DNA of 64,000 bases, taken from contig CAUAEH010000002.1 of the NCBI GenBank assembly GCA_958427975.1, positions 1 through 64,000 of the forward strand, given 5' to 3'. Origin of the DNA: an uncultured Collinsella sp. (GTDB lineage Bacteria; Actinomycetota; Coriobacteriia; Coriobacteriales; Coriobacteriaceae). The notes under the pieces are model-generated. The model was not told the DNA's origin. It saw only the letters and a program-made list of their open reading frames with translations, and did not search any database. Shown piece by piece: positions 17,471 through 25,870 of this stretch (the first letter of the stretch is position 1; every line of letters begins with the position of its first letter). The translations under genes and the position numbers were made by a program.

Positions 17471-18850
17471 GTGAGCGCGAGCGCGTGGCGGAAGCGCATG
17501 GCGGCAAAGCTCGGCATGGGCGCGGACTCGGGTAATCCGGGGCGCGCCGATGCTGCCAGTGCAATGGGCCGCCGCCTGCGTCGCAAGTTCATCCTCGTTG
17601 CCATGGGCGCTGTGACCGTGGTGCTCACGCTCATCATCGCTGGCATCAACATCGTCAATTATTCGCATGTCTGCAAGATGGCCGACGCTCGCCTGGACTA
17701 TATCTTGGCGGGCAAGGATGGCATTGATTGGGAGGACGAGCCTAAGACCGATCCCGGTCAGGATGCGGTTGCCGGCAAGGTCGCTACCGGTAACCGGGCG
17801 GCCGTTCGCGCCGGGCATTTTGAAGGTATGACGGCGGAGTCTCCCTTCGACACGCGCTACTTTACGGTGTCGATTGCCGGCGGGCGGGTGACAGATGTCA
17901 ACACGGCCCGCATTGCCGCGGTGGGCACTAAGCGTGCTGCACGCATCGCTGCAGGACTATATTCCAAGGGTTGGACCTCGGGCTTTTCTGGTAACTACCG
18001 CTATACGGTTACGGTTCAGGGCGACGAGACAACCTATGTGTTCGTGGACTGCTCGCGCGAGCTTGCAAGCTTTCATTCGTTTTTGAGCGCGAGCGTGGCG
18101 ATCAGTTGCATTGGCTGGCTGGCGGTGCTGGCAATTGTGGCGGGTGCCTCGGGCGCGGTGATTCGACCGATGGTCGAGAGCTACAGCAAGCAAAAGCGCT
18201 TTATTACCGATGCGAGCCACGAGATCAAGACGCCGCTGGCTGTAATTGACGCCGCCAATGAGGTGCAAGAGATCGAGAGCGGCGAGAGTGAGTGGACGCA
18301 GAGCATTCACGAGCAGGTCGCGCGGCTGACGGCGCTCACGGAGCGTCTGGTGTTTTTGGCTCGCATGGACGAGGGCTCGGCGGGCTTTACCATGACATCG
18401 ATCGATCTTTCGGAGGCCGTGGACAAGGCGGCGGCGCCGTTTGAGTCGGTGGCGGTTTCGCGTGGCAAGCGTCTGTCGACGTCGATTGCAAGCGGCGTGC
18501 GAGCCCATGCCGATGCCGCGGCGGTGGCGCAGGTTGTTGAGCTGCTGCTGGACAACGCCACACGCTACGCGAGCGAGGGCAGTGTTATCGAGCTGAGCCT
18601 GCGTGCCGTCTCACGCGGTCAGGGTAAGGGCGTCGCCGAACTTGTAGTATCGAACGCCGTGGACGAGCTGCCCGAGGGTGACCTGGACCGACTGTTCGAC
18701 CGCTTCTACCGTGCAGACGTCTCGCGTAGCTCCAAGACGGGCGGCTCGGGCGTGGGTCTATCCGTCGTGCGTGCCATCGCCGAGGCCCATGGCGGGAGCG
18801 CTTCTGTCTGCGGCCACGGTAACCAGATCACCTTCACCGTCCGCCTCTAA
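17471..18850 (+). CDS. Sensor histidine kinase
   Basis: Membrane sensor with two transmembrane segments (about 38-62 and 206-232) enclosing an extracytoplasmic domain of about 140 residues. The dimerisation box is DASHEIKTP with phosphorylated H250. The N box is LLLDNATRYA and the G box is GGSGVGLSVV near the C-terminus. There is no HAMP domain of usual length. The start is GTG 17471, 2 bp after the regulator stop, implying translational coupling. At 459 residues it is normal. It probably senses a substrate of the ABC transporter encoded next; that is inferred from position only. Confidence 0.9.
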   Translation: MSASAWRKRMAAKLGMGADSGNPGRADAASAMGRRLRRKFILVAMGAVTVVLTLIIAGINIVNYSHVCKMADARLDYILAGKDGIDWEDEPKTDPGQDAVAGKVATGNRAAVRAGHFEGMTAESPFDTRYFTVSIAGGRVTDVNTARIAAVGTKRAARIAAGLYSKGWTSGFSGNYRYTVTVQGDETTYVFVDCSRELASFHSFLSASVAISCIGWLAVLAIVAGASGAVIRPMVESYSKQKRFITDASHEIKTPLAVIDAANEVQEIESGESEWTQSIHEQVARLTALTERLVFLARMDEGSAGFTMTSIDLSEAVDKAAAPFESVAVSRGKRLSTSIASGVRAHADAAAVAQVVELLLDNATRYASEGSVIELSLRAVSRGQGKGVAELVVSNAVDELPEGDLDRLFDRFYRADVSRSSKTGGSGVGLSVVRAIAEAHGGSASVCGHGNQITFTVRL

Positions 18851-18881
18851 AACCTGCCAAAATGAACCTGTCCCTTTTTGG
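18851..18881. repeat. AACCTGCC repeat, copy 1 (inverted orientation)
   Basis: AACCTGCCAAAATGAACCTG followed by TCCCTTTTTGG starts directly after the kinase stop codon. It is the reverse complement of the copies at 22409 and 28504, with a degenerate right end. Confidence 0.8.
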
Positions 18882-18935
18882 TCGGTGCGAAATGGGTAAT
18901 ACTAAGGAGTTATCCGACCAGATGGGAATTAATCG

Positions 18936-19637
18936 ATGGCTTATATCGAATTCAAAGACGTCATCAAGGCGTACGGCGAGGGCGATGCCCGCATTCACGC
19001 GCTCGACGGCGCGAGCTTTACCGTTGAGCGCGGCGAGCTCGCCATTATCCTGGGCGCCTCGGGTGCCGGCAAGACTACGGCGCTCAACATCCTGGGTGGC
19101 ATGGATACGGTAACCTCCGGCACTGTGACGGTGGACGGGCGCGACGTGAGCTCCGCCAACGAGGCGCAGCTCGTGGAATACCGCCGTGCCGACGTCGGCT
19201 TTGTCTTCCAGTTCTACAATCTGGTCCCCAACCTGACGGCGCTCGAAAATGTCGAGCTTGCGGCGCAGATTTGCCCCGATTCGCTCGATGCCGAGCAAAC
19301 GCTTCGTCAGGTTGGCCTGGGTGAGCGCCTCGCCAACTTCCCCGCGCAGCTTTCGGGCGGCGAGCAGCAACGCGTGTCCATCGCCCGTGCACTGGCAAAG
19401 AACCCCAAGCTGCTCCTGTGCGACGAGCCCACGGGCGCACTCGACTACAAAACCGGCAAGCAGATCTTGCAGCTGCTACAGGACACCTGTCGCAAGCAGG
19501 GCATCACGGTCATCATCATCACCCATAACTCCGCGCTGGCGCCCATGGCCGATCGCCTGATCCGCTTTAAGAGCGGCCGCGTGGAGAGCGAGACGGTCCA
19601 GCAAAATCCCGTGCCGATCGAGACGATCGAGTGGTAG
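18936..19637 (+). CDS. ABC transporter ATP-binding protein (MacB/LolD type)
   Basis: ATPase subunit for an FtsX-type exporter. Walker A is GASGAGKTT (near residue 43), the signature is LSGGEQQRV and Walker B is [12 protein letters not shown]. The C-terminus [15 protein letters not shown] is characteristic of the LolD/MacB subgroup. At 233 residues it is typical. It lies 85 bp downstream of the sensor kinase, and its stop overlaps the region of the permease start, so the four genes from 16785 form one functional unit. Confidence 0.93.
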   Translation: MAYIEFKDVIKAYGEGDARIHALDGASFTVERGELAIILGASGAGKTTALNILGGMDTVTSGTVTVDGRDVSSANEAQLVEYRRADVGFVFQFYNLVPNLTALENVELAAQICPDSLDAEQTLRQVGLGERLANFPAQLSGGEQQRVSIARALAKNPKLLLCDEPTGALDYKTGKQILQLLQDTCRKQGITVIIITHNSALAPMADRLIRFKSGRVESETVQQNPVPIETIEW

Positions 19638-19642
19638 CGCCC

Positions 19643-22408
19643 ATGGACCAAGATCGCCAAAACAGTCAAAACCACGATACGGAGCATGCGGGTCGCGACC
19701 GGGAGTTCGCGACCTACCGCGCCGCTCAAAGCTCAAACGATATGGTGCCGACGGTATTTCGCCGTGGTATCTACCGCACGATTCGTGGCAGTCTTAAGCG
19801 CTTCCTATCTATCGTGGTCATCACCGCGCTTGGCGTGAGCGTGATGTGCGGCCTTAAGGCAGGCTGCGAGGATTTGTGCGATTCGGTCGACGCCTATTTT
19901 GACCAGCAGAATGTCTATGACATTAACGTGCAGTCGACCTATGGCCTTACGCGCGACGATCTCGCGGCTATCCAAGAGGTCGACGGCGTCGTGACGGCCG
20001 AGGGTATCTACACCGAGACCGCCTACACCGCCGTGGGCACAACGCGCGAGCGCGTGGTCGTGCAAAGTCTCTCCAAGGAGAACATCGATCAGCCAGTGCT
20101 CGTGAACGGCGATTTGCCCGAGAGCGCCGATGAGGTCGCGGTGACTTCGAAGTTCCTGAAGGCTTCGGGCAAAAAGCTCGGCGATACGGTGAGTTTTGCC
20201 GCCAATGACGCAAGCTCGTCGAACCAAAGTGCCAAGGATCAGTTTGCCGCGGGCGATTACACCATTACGGCCGAGGTCCTCGACCCCACCGACGTGAGTT
20301 CCGACTCGACAGTCAACGCCTTTCGCGCTGCTTCGGCGGCGGACTATAAGTTCTATGTGAGCGAGGACGCCGCGACATCTTCTTCCTACTCTGCGGTCCA
20401 CGTGATCGTCGAGGGAGCCAAGAGTCTCAACTCCTATTCAGATGCCTACACGACAAAGATCAACGAGGTTAAAGGCAATATCGAGAAGATCCGCGAGGAG
20501 CGTGAGAAGGCGCGCGCTAAGGAGCTGACAGTCGACACGCCGGCAAGCTTAGATGCGGCTGAGCGCCAGGCGAATATGCTCTTTGGGATTGAACAGGGCA
20601 ACATCAACCGCATGGCAGAGGGCAGTGAGGAGCGCGTGCAAGCGCAGGCCGACCTGGACCAGCGTCGCGCCGCCGCCGACCAGCAGTTTGCCGATGCCCG
20701 CGCCGAGCTCTCTGACCTGGGCGAATGCACCTGGTACATCCAGGACCGCGGCAATATCGCAAGCTACTCGAGCGTGGAGAGCGATAGCTCGTCAATTGAG
20801 GCCATCGCCACGGTGTTCCCGTTCATCTTCTTTATCGTCGCCGTGCTCATCAGCCTCACCACCGCCACGCGTATGGTCGAGGAGGAGCGCACGCTTATTG
20901 GCCTGTACAAAGCGCTCGGCTATTCGCGCGGGCGTATTCTGTCCAAATACGTGGACTACTCGCTGTGGGCGTGTCTGATCGGCGGCGTGCTCGGCAACAT
21001 CATCGGATTTGTGGGCCTGCCGCTGTTCCTGTTTACGGTGTTCGACGACATGTACTCACTGCCCCAGATGCTGCTTTCGTACGACATCGTGTCGTCGCTC
21101 GTGTCGGTGGCGCTGTTTGCCGTGGGCGTGGTGGGCGCCACGATTATCGCCTGCCGCCACGAGATGGCCGAGACCCCAGCCTCGCTCATGCGCCCCAAGG
21201 CCCCGCGCGCCGGCTCGCGTATCTTGCTCGAGCGCATCGGCTTTATCTGGCGCCGCATGGGCTTTTTGAACAAGGTGGCAGCACGTAACCTGTTCCGCTA
21301 CAAAAAGCGCGCCTTTATGACCATCTTTGGCATCGCGGGCTGTACGGCGCTTGTGATTTGCGGCATGGGCATTCGTGATACGTCGGTCGCGCTTTCGCCC
21401 AAGCAGTACGGGCATATCACGCGCTATGACCTGCTGGCGGTTGCCAATCCCGACGATTTTTCGCAGACGTGCGCGGCGCTCGACGAGCGAAGCGCAGCCA
21501 AGGATTCCGACGTGACCGTGACTTCGACGCTGCCGATTATGACCGACAACGTCACCTTTACATTTGGCGGCAAGAGCGAGACCGTGCAGCTGATCGTGGT
21601 GCCCGATGACCGCACGAACGACCTGGACGACTACGTGCGTCTCGAGGATGAGTCCAAAGAGCCTCTATCTTTGCGCGACGGAGATGTGTATCTGAGCAAG
21701 AGTTCACAGCTGGTACTGGGGATTCAACCGGGCGATACGGCACACGTCCAGGATTCGTCGCTCAACGTAGCCAAGGTCAAAGTCAGCGACATTTCGCTCA
21801 ACTATCTGGGCAACACGCTTTACATGACGCAGGGCATCTATGAGCGCGCGTTCGGTCGAAGCGCGCGCCTTAACGGCGTCTTTGTGCTGCTTAAGGGCTC
21901 GTCGGCCGATCAGATTGCGTTTAGCAAGAAGCTTAAGAGCGACGGTTGGCTCACCATCTCGAGCACGGCTGAACATTGGCAGAACTTCGAGGCGAACTTC
22001 ACTATCATCAATTCCGTCGTGGTGCTCGTGACCTTTATGGCGGCGTGTCTATCGTTTGTGGTGGTGTTTACGCTGTCCAACACGAATATCTCCGAGCGCG
22101 AGCGCGAGCTGGCGACCATCAAGGTGCTGGGCTTCCGCCGTGGCGAGGTGCACCACTACGTCAACAAGGAGACGTTGATCCTCACGGCGATCGGCGCTGC
22201 GCTGGGCGTGCCGCTGGGCGGCTTGCTGGCCGAGAGCTTTACCTACATTTTGCAGATGCCGTCGCTGTACTTTGACGTCGAGGTCGAGCCACTGAGCTAC
22301 GTGCTCGCCGTGCTGCTGGCCTTTGGCTTTACGTTTATCGTCAACCTCGCCACCAATCGTACCCTCAACAAGATCGACATGGTCGGCGCCCTCAAGAGCG
22401 CCGAGTAG
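19643..22408 (+). CDS. FtsX-type ABC transporter permease
   Basis: A 921-residue permease with two FtsX-like cores. The first TM (about residue 55) is followed by an external domain of about 330 residues, which includes an Ala/Gln-rich coiled coil rich in EERVQAQADLDQRRA. Three TMs follow near residues 395-510, then a TM near 560, a second external domain and three C-terminal TMs. With the preceding ATPase it resembles peptide-exporter or antimicrobial-peptide-resistance transporters. ATG 19643 has a poor ribosome site; GTG 19631, overlapping the ATPase stop, is an alternative that would couple translation. Confidence 0.88.
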   Translation: MDQDRQNSQNHDTEHAGRDREFATYRAAQSSNDMVPTVFRRGIYRTIRGSLKRFLSIVVITALGVSVMCGLKAGCEDLCDSVDAYFDQQNVYDINVQSTYGLTRDDLAAIQEVDGVVTAEGIYTETAYTAVGTTRERVVVQSLSKENIDQPVLVNGDLPESADEVAVTSKFLKASGKKLGDTVSFAANDASSSNQSAKDQFAAGDYTITAEVLDPTDVSSDSTVNAFRAASAADYKFYVSEDAATSSSYSAVHVIVEGAKSLNSYSDAYTTKINEVKGNIEKIREEREKARAKELTVDTPASLDAAERQANMLFGIEQGNINRMAEGSEERVQAQADLDQRRAAADQQFADARAELSDLGECTWYIQDRGNIASYSSVESDSSSIEAIATVFPFIFFIVAVLISLTTATRMVEEERTLIGLYKALGYSRGRILSKYVDYSLWACLIGGVLGNIIGFVGLPLFLFTVFDDMYSLPQMLLSYDIVSSLVSVALFAVGVVGATIIACRHEMAETPASLMRPKAPRAGSRILLERIGFIWRRMGFLNKVAARNLFRYKKRAFMTIFGIAGCTALVICGMGIRDTSVALSPKQYGHITRYDLLAVANPDDFSQTCAALDERSAAKDSDVTVTSTLPIMTDNVTFTFGGKSETVQLIVVPDDRTNDLDDYVRLEDESKEPLSLRDGDVYLSKSSQLVLGIQPGDTAHVQDSSLNVAKVKVSDISLNYLGNTLYMTQGIYERAFGRSARLNGVFVLLKGSSADQIAFSKKLKSDGWLTISSTAEHWQNFEANFTIINSVVVLVTFMAACLSFVVVFTLSNTNISERERELATIKVLGFRRGEVHHYVNKETLILTAIGAALGVPLGGLLAESFTYILQMPSLYFDVEVEPLSYVLAVLLAFGFTFIVNLATNRTLNKIDMVGALKSAE

Positions 22409-22449
22409 CCTGCCAAAAAGGGACAGGTTTATTTTGGCAGGTTTTATCT
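22409..22449. repeat. AACCTGCC repeat, copy 2
   Basis: CCTGCCAAAAAGGGACAGG then TTTATTTTGGCAGG TTTTATCT. It begins immediately after the permease stop (22406-22408). Arms CCTGCCAAAA / TTTTGGCAGG form a hairpin. Confidence 0.85.
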
Positions 22450-22491
22450 GGGCAAACGCCGGACAACCATTAGATGGCCCGGCGTTTGCCC
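22450..22491 (+). terminator. Terminator of the ABC exporter locus
   Basis: GGGCAAACGCCGG (22450-22462) pairs with CCGGCGTTTGCCC (22479-22491) and is followed by CGTTTTGCT. It directly follows repeat copy 2. Confidence 0.65.
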
Positions 22492-22524
22492 CGTTTTGCT
22501 GGGGATGTTTGTCGTTCGGTGCTC

Positions 22525-22845
22525 TTACTGGCCAATCCAGTGTTGCGCATAGCTCTTAATGTCCTCGGTAAAACCGTCAAGGTCGTCAAGGGTGATCACG
22601 CTGTCGATAAGCAAATTGGCTATCTCGCGGTGCATTGTGCTGCGGCGAATGTCGTTTGCAATTACGCCTGAGGACAGCTTGTCTCTATTGAGGCTCTCTT
22701 CTAGTGCCCAAAATCTACTGGACGCTTCGCTGTCGCCATTCAGTATCTCAACGTACTGGCCGATGAGCTTTTCCATATAACGTTCTTGCCATTGAGGAAG
22801 CGTTTTCTTAAACAGCTTCCAGTCGCTTTCGGCTACGTCGCGCAT
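22525..22845 (-). CDS. Conserved hypothetical small protein
   Basis: A 106-residue, mostly helical, acidic protein with the motif IRRSTMHREIANLLIDSVITLDD near the middle and a conserved ESDWKLFKKTLPQWQERYME start. Relatives are common in gut anaerobes and are often mislabelled as multidrug transporters, but there is no membrane segment. I chose ATG 22845, since GGAGGACAT precedes it; the frame is open 6 codons further. It is the only gene between the exporter locus and the palindrome-rich gap 22846-23293. Function is unknown. Confidence 0.65.
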   Translation of the reverse strand: MRDVAESDWKLFKKTLPQWQERYMEKLIGQYVEILNGDSEASSRFWALEESLNRDKLSSGVIANDIRRSTMHREIANLLIDSVITLDDLDGFTEDIKSYAQHWIGQ

Positions 22846-22973
22846 ATGTCCTCCGCTCGTCAAACGGGCTTTTCATTTGCCTTTTATTCTATTTGCTTTT
22901 CGCTCTCAGGCGTGGATGAGAGGCGCTCTTTAGCCTTCGAGATTGGGCTTGAATGGGTTGTATGCCACAAAAC

Positions 22974-23113
22974 GGGCCTATCTACTACGTTTAATTGGAT
23001 ACCCTCAACCATACCGGGAAAACGAAAAATAAAACCGAAGGTAGAAGGCCTGTCGATTTTCGAAAAAGGCGGTCATGGTTGGCCCCTTCGGGCTAAACGT
23101 AGTAAATAGGCCC
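22974..23113. repeat. Long imperfect palindrome E
   Basis: Arms 22974-22993 and 23094-23113 pair over 20 positions with one mismatch (GGGCCTATCTACTACGTTTA on the left). The interior shows partial complementarity, such as CAACCAT with ATGGTTG. With the next element it fills most of the 448-bp gap 22846-23293, which has no supported gene. Confidence 0.7.
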
Positions 23114-23176
23114 TTTTCTTGGCGTGCGGTCAGCTCAATGCTTATCTCCGTGCCGGAACTGACCCAATTGCTTGTT

Positions 23177-23243
23177 AGTTGCGGTGATATAGGGACTGTT
23201 TGGTGCTTTGGAGCCTCAAAACAGTCCCTATTCCACCACAACT
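23177..23243. repeat. GTTGCGGTG palindrome, copy 1
   Basis: Arms 23177-23201 and 23219-23243 pair at 22 of 25 positions. The left arm begins AGTTGCGGTGATATAGGGAC. It belongs to the same family as 24402 and 30817. Confidence 0.85.
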
Positions 23244-23293
23244 TGGAAGGGGCGGGCGGTACCGGATGAGTGGTGCTGGCGGGTTAGGGCGGT

Positions 23294-24217
23294 TTAGACC
23301 CGTTTGCGGTGCTTCCATTGTTTGCGGCACCAACGCATGAGTGCTTTTACGACCGGGATGGTGATGAGGATTACCCAGGCGGGATGGGGTTGTTCCAGGC
23401 AGAGCCACATGTAGAGGAACCATGCCTCGGCACTGACTGAATAGACGACATCGATCAGCTTAGATAAGTGGCGTTGGTCGATAAAGTCGCCAAGCGCGTA
23501 ATAGACGGGAATCAAAAAGACGAGGAAGAGTCCCGTAGCCCATGTGCCGTAGACAATGCCGAGCACCAGATAGGCGAGGGCGACAAGCGCGGGGAAGGGG
23601 AATTTGTTCCATGTACGTCCGACCTTGGTGTGGAAATGCTTGCCATGATGGTCGAGCTTGTCGTGTGCTTCCTTCCAGCTGGAAAACGTCTCGCCGTCGA
23701 TGGTGACGGTGCCGTCGTCATTGATATGCACACTATGTCCATCGTCCTCAAGCGTATCGATATGCAATCCGCCCGGCCCCACATGGACCTCTTCACCCTT
23801 GCGCTCGTTAGCTACATGAATGCCACTCCAGCCAACATGAACCTCTTTGCCTTTGTTGGGATCAATAACGTGGATGCCGCGCGCGAGGGAAATATCGACA
23901 AGCGGCTTATCGCTGCAATCAGCGTGCTCAGCAGAAGCCTCAGCCTCTTCAGCCTTATCTGAAGCTTTGGTGCCGGCGTTGCTGTTCTGAGCCTCATCAT
24001 CAGCGCTAGCCACCGCCTCCCCATACAGCAGCTCATCCAGCGACACGCCATACAGCGCGGCGAGCGCAATAAGGTTATCGGTATCGGGCGAGGATTCGCT
24101 GCGCTCCCATTTACTGACAGCCTGACGACTCACACCCAGCTGGGCGGCAAGCGCCTCCTGAGAAAGCCCGGCAGCCTTGCGGCGATCAACGAGCCGCTGC
24201 GCCATCGCAAGATCCAT
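23294..24217 (-). CDS. XRE-family regulator with membrane C-terminus
   Basis: A 307-residue protein. Residues 1-60 are a Cro/C1 helix-turn-helix (LSQEALAAQLGVSRQAVSKWE). An acidic linker follows, and then a beta-rich stretch with repeated HV/HI pairs (GIHVIDP, EVHVGWSGIHV, EVHVGPGGLHI) at about 100-170. The C-terminus has two to three membrane segments (about 205-290). This makes it a predicted membrane-tethered transcription regulator. ATG 24217 follows AAAGGAAC; the frame extends 5 codons further. Its targets are unknown, and the HV repeats might bind a metal or cell-wall ligand. Confidence 0.8.
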   Translation of the reverse strand: MDLAMAQRLVDRRKAAGLSQEALAAQLGVSRQAVSKWERSESSPDTDNLIALAALYGVSLDELLYGEAVASADDEAQNSNAGTKASDKAEEAEASAEHADCSDKPLVDISLARGIHVIDPNKGKEVHVGWSGIHVANERKGEEVHVGPGGLHIDTLEDDGHSVHINDDGTVTIDGETFSSWKEAHDKLDHHGKHFHTKVGRTWNKFPFPALVALAYLVLGIVYGTWATGLFLVFLIPVYYALGDFIDQRHLSKLIDVVYSVSAEAWFLYMWLCLEQPHPAWVILITIPVVKALMRWCRKQWKHRKRV

Positions 24218-24401
24218 GACAGTTCCTTTCATATGGTGACCGTAATCGAATGAGCCGAGTATGCCGAGAACAACCGGTAGCGACCACCATTTCTAGTTAG
24301 AATCTGCCCCAACCCTACCGCAACTACCGGTAGCAACCCCTAACGACCAGCCATTTCAGGACAAATGTCAGTGCAAGTAGCAGCCAAGAGCCCCGGGTCA
24401 A

Positions 24402-24470
24402 AAGTTGCGGTGGAATAGTTCTTAGATTCAGCCATTTGCGGGCTAAGCAGGAACTATTTCACCGCAACTT
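24402..24470. repeat. GTTGCGGTG palindrome, copy 2
   Basis: Arms 24402-24421 (AAGTTGCGGTGGAATAGTTC) and 24451-24470 pair over 20 bp with a single wobble. The loop has weaker internal pairing. It lies in the 433-bp gap 24218-24650, which holds no supported gene. Confidence 0.9.
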
Positions 24471-24530
24471 AATTTCAGACCAGGCACCCGCAGCAAGAAG
24501 ACGAATAACCTCGGCGAGTATGTAAACGCA

Positions 24531-24627
24531 GGGCCCTCCGACCCCGCCCGACGATTTCGATTGGCGACCTTTGACGGAGTCAAGGGAGGAGCCAAATCGA
24601 AATACGTCGGGCGGGGTCGGAGGGCCC
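24531..24627. repeat. Nested palindrome D (23-bp exact arms)
   Basis: Outer arms 24531-24553 and 24605-24627 are exact inverted copies (23 bp). Pairing continues inward through ATTTCGATTGGC and its near-complement, and through CCTTTGA/TCAAGGG, giving a nearly complete hairpin. It ends 24 bp past the pfkA stop on the minus strand and may also terminate that gene. Confidence 0.9.
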
Positions 24628-24650
24628 GATGGGATGGATTTCGGCCGAGG

Positions 24651-25730
24651 CTATTCGTCGCCGAAGCTGATGCCCAACGCCTTGGCCTCGCGCACCAGGT
24701 CGCTCTGGGGATCGACATACTTGAGCTTGCCGGCGACCTCCTCGAGCGGCATGTGGCACATCTTTCCATCGCGCAGGGCAATCATGTAGCCAAACTCGCC
24801 GCGCAGGCAGCCCAGTGCCGCCTCGACGCCGCACTGGGTCGCAAAGATGCGGTCCTGGGCATCGGGCTGACCGCCGCGCTGCGTGTGGCCGGGGATGGCG
24901 ACGCGGGTCTCGCGACCGGTCTTGGTCTCAATCTCCTTGGCGATGTCGTAGACAATCGACGGACTCGTGCGCTCGGCAAGCTTTTTCTTGTACTCCTTCT
25001 TGGGCAGCGCCGCGTCCTCCTTGGAGATAGCGCCCTCGGCGACGGCCACGATGGTAAAGCGGCTGCCGGTCTCCATGCGATGTTCGATGGTCTTGATGAC
25101 GTTTTCCATGTCGTAAGGGATCTCTGGAATCAGGATGACGTCCGCGCCGCCCGCGACGCCGGCGTACAGTGGAATCCAGCCAACCTTGTGGCCCATGATC
25201 TCGATAACGAACACGCGGCCGTGACTCGAGGCAGTGGTGTGGATGTCGTCGATGCACTTGGTGGCGACGTCGATGGCGCTCGTAAAGCCAAACGTCAGCT
25301 CGGTGCCCCAGGTGTCGTTATCGATGGTCTTGGGCAGCGCGATAACGTTGAGGCCCTCTTCGCGCAGGCGGTTGGCGGTCTTGGTGGAGCCGTTGCCGCC
25401 CAGCATAAACAGGCAGTCGAGCTGCAGCTTGTGATAGGTGTGAACCATTGCCGGCACCTTTTCGACGCCGTCGGCCTCGGGAATGTCCAGGCGCTTGAAC
25501 GGCGTACGGCTTGTGCCCAGAATAGTGCCGCCGCGGGTGAGGATACCGCTAAAATCGGCGGGCGTCATGACGCGGAACCTGCTGTAGATAAGGCCCTGGT
25601 AGCCGTCCTCAAAACCATAGATCTCGATAGGTTCTTCGCTATTGGTCATAAGCGTTTTGACGATGCCGCGCATGGTGGCGTTGAGCGCCTGGCAGTCGCC
25701 GCCACTAGTAAGAAGACCGATTCTAAGCAT
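24651..25730 (-). CDS. pfkA: 6-phosphofructokinase, group III-like
   Basis: Phosphorylates fructose-6-phosphate in glycolysis. The fold signatures are GGDCQALNA at the N-terminus, LGGNGSTKTA (near residue 104), PKTIDND (catalytic loop) and PGHTQRGG. The usual ATP-PFK motif GGDGS is GGNGS here and PGTIDND is PKTIDND, features of the mixed-substrate (ATP or pyrophosphate) group found in actinobacteria and clostridia. Phosphate-donor preference therefore cannot be settled from sequence. At 359 residues the length fits. AAGGATT precedes the ATG. Confidence 0.9.
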   Translation of the reverse strand: MLRIGLLTSGGDCQALNATMRGIVKTLMTNSEEPIEIYGFEDGYQGLIYSRFRVMTPADFSGILTRGGTILGTSRTPFKRLDIPEADGVEKVPAMVHTYHKLQLDCLFMLGGNGSTKTANRLREEGLNVIALPKTIDNDTWGTELTFGFTSAIDVATKCIDDIHTTASSHGRVFVIEIMGHKVGWIPLYAGVAGGADVILIPEIPYDMENVIKTIEHRMETGSRFTIVAVAEGAISKEDAALPKKEYKKKLAERTSPSIVYDIAKEIETKTGRETRVAIPGHTQRGGQPDAQDRIFATQCGVEAALGCLRGEFGYMIALRDGKMCHMPLEEVAGKLKYVDPQSDLVREAKALGISFGDE

Positions 25731-25768
25731 GGTGAATCCTTCCGGGCAAGTTATAACATGCGCATAAG

Positions 25769-25801
25769 TTTACCCCCGCACACTGTTGATACGGGGGTAA
25801 A
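25769..25801. terminator. Hairpin between the hydrolase and pfkA
   Basis: TTTACCCCCG (25769-25778) pairs with CGGGGGTAAA (25792-25801). It separates two minus-strand genes. There is no strong T-run, so the role is tentative. Confidence 0.4.
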
Positions 25802-25870
25802 ACGTGTTAGCTCAAATGTATGGAAATGTAAGCAACGTCAGGCCAGCGTAAGGACGACGGTGCCATCTCC

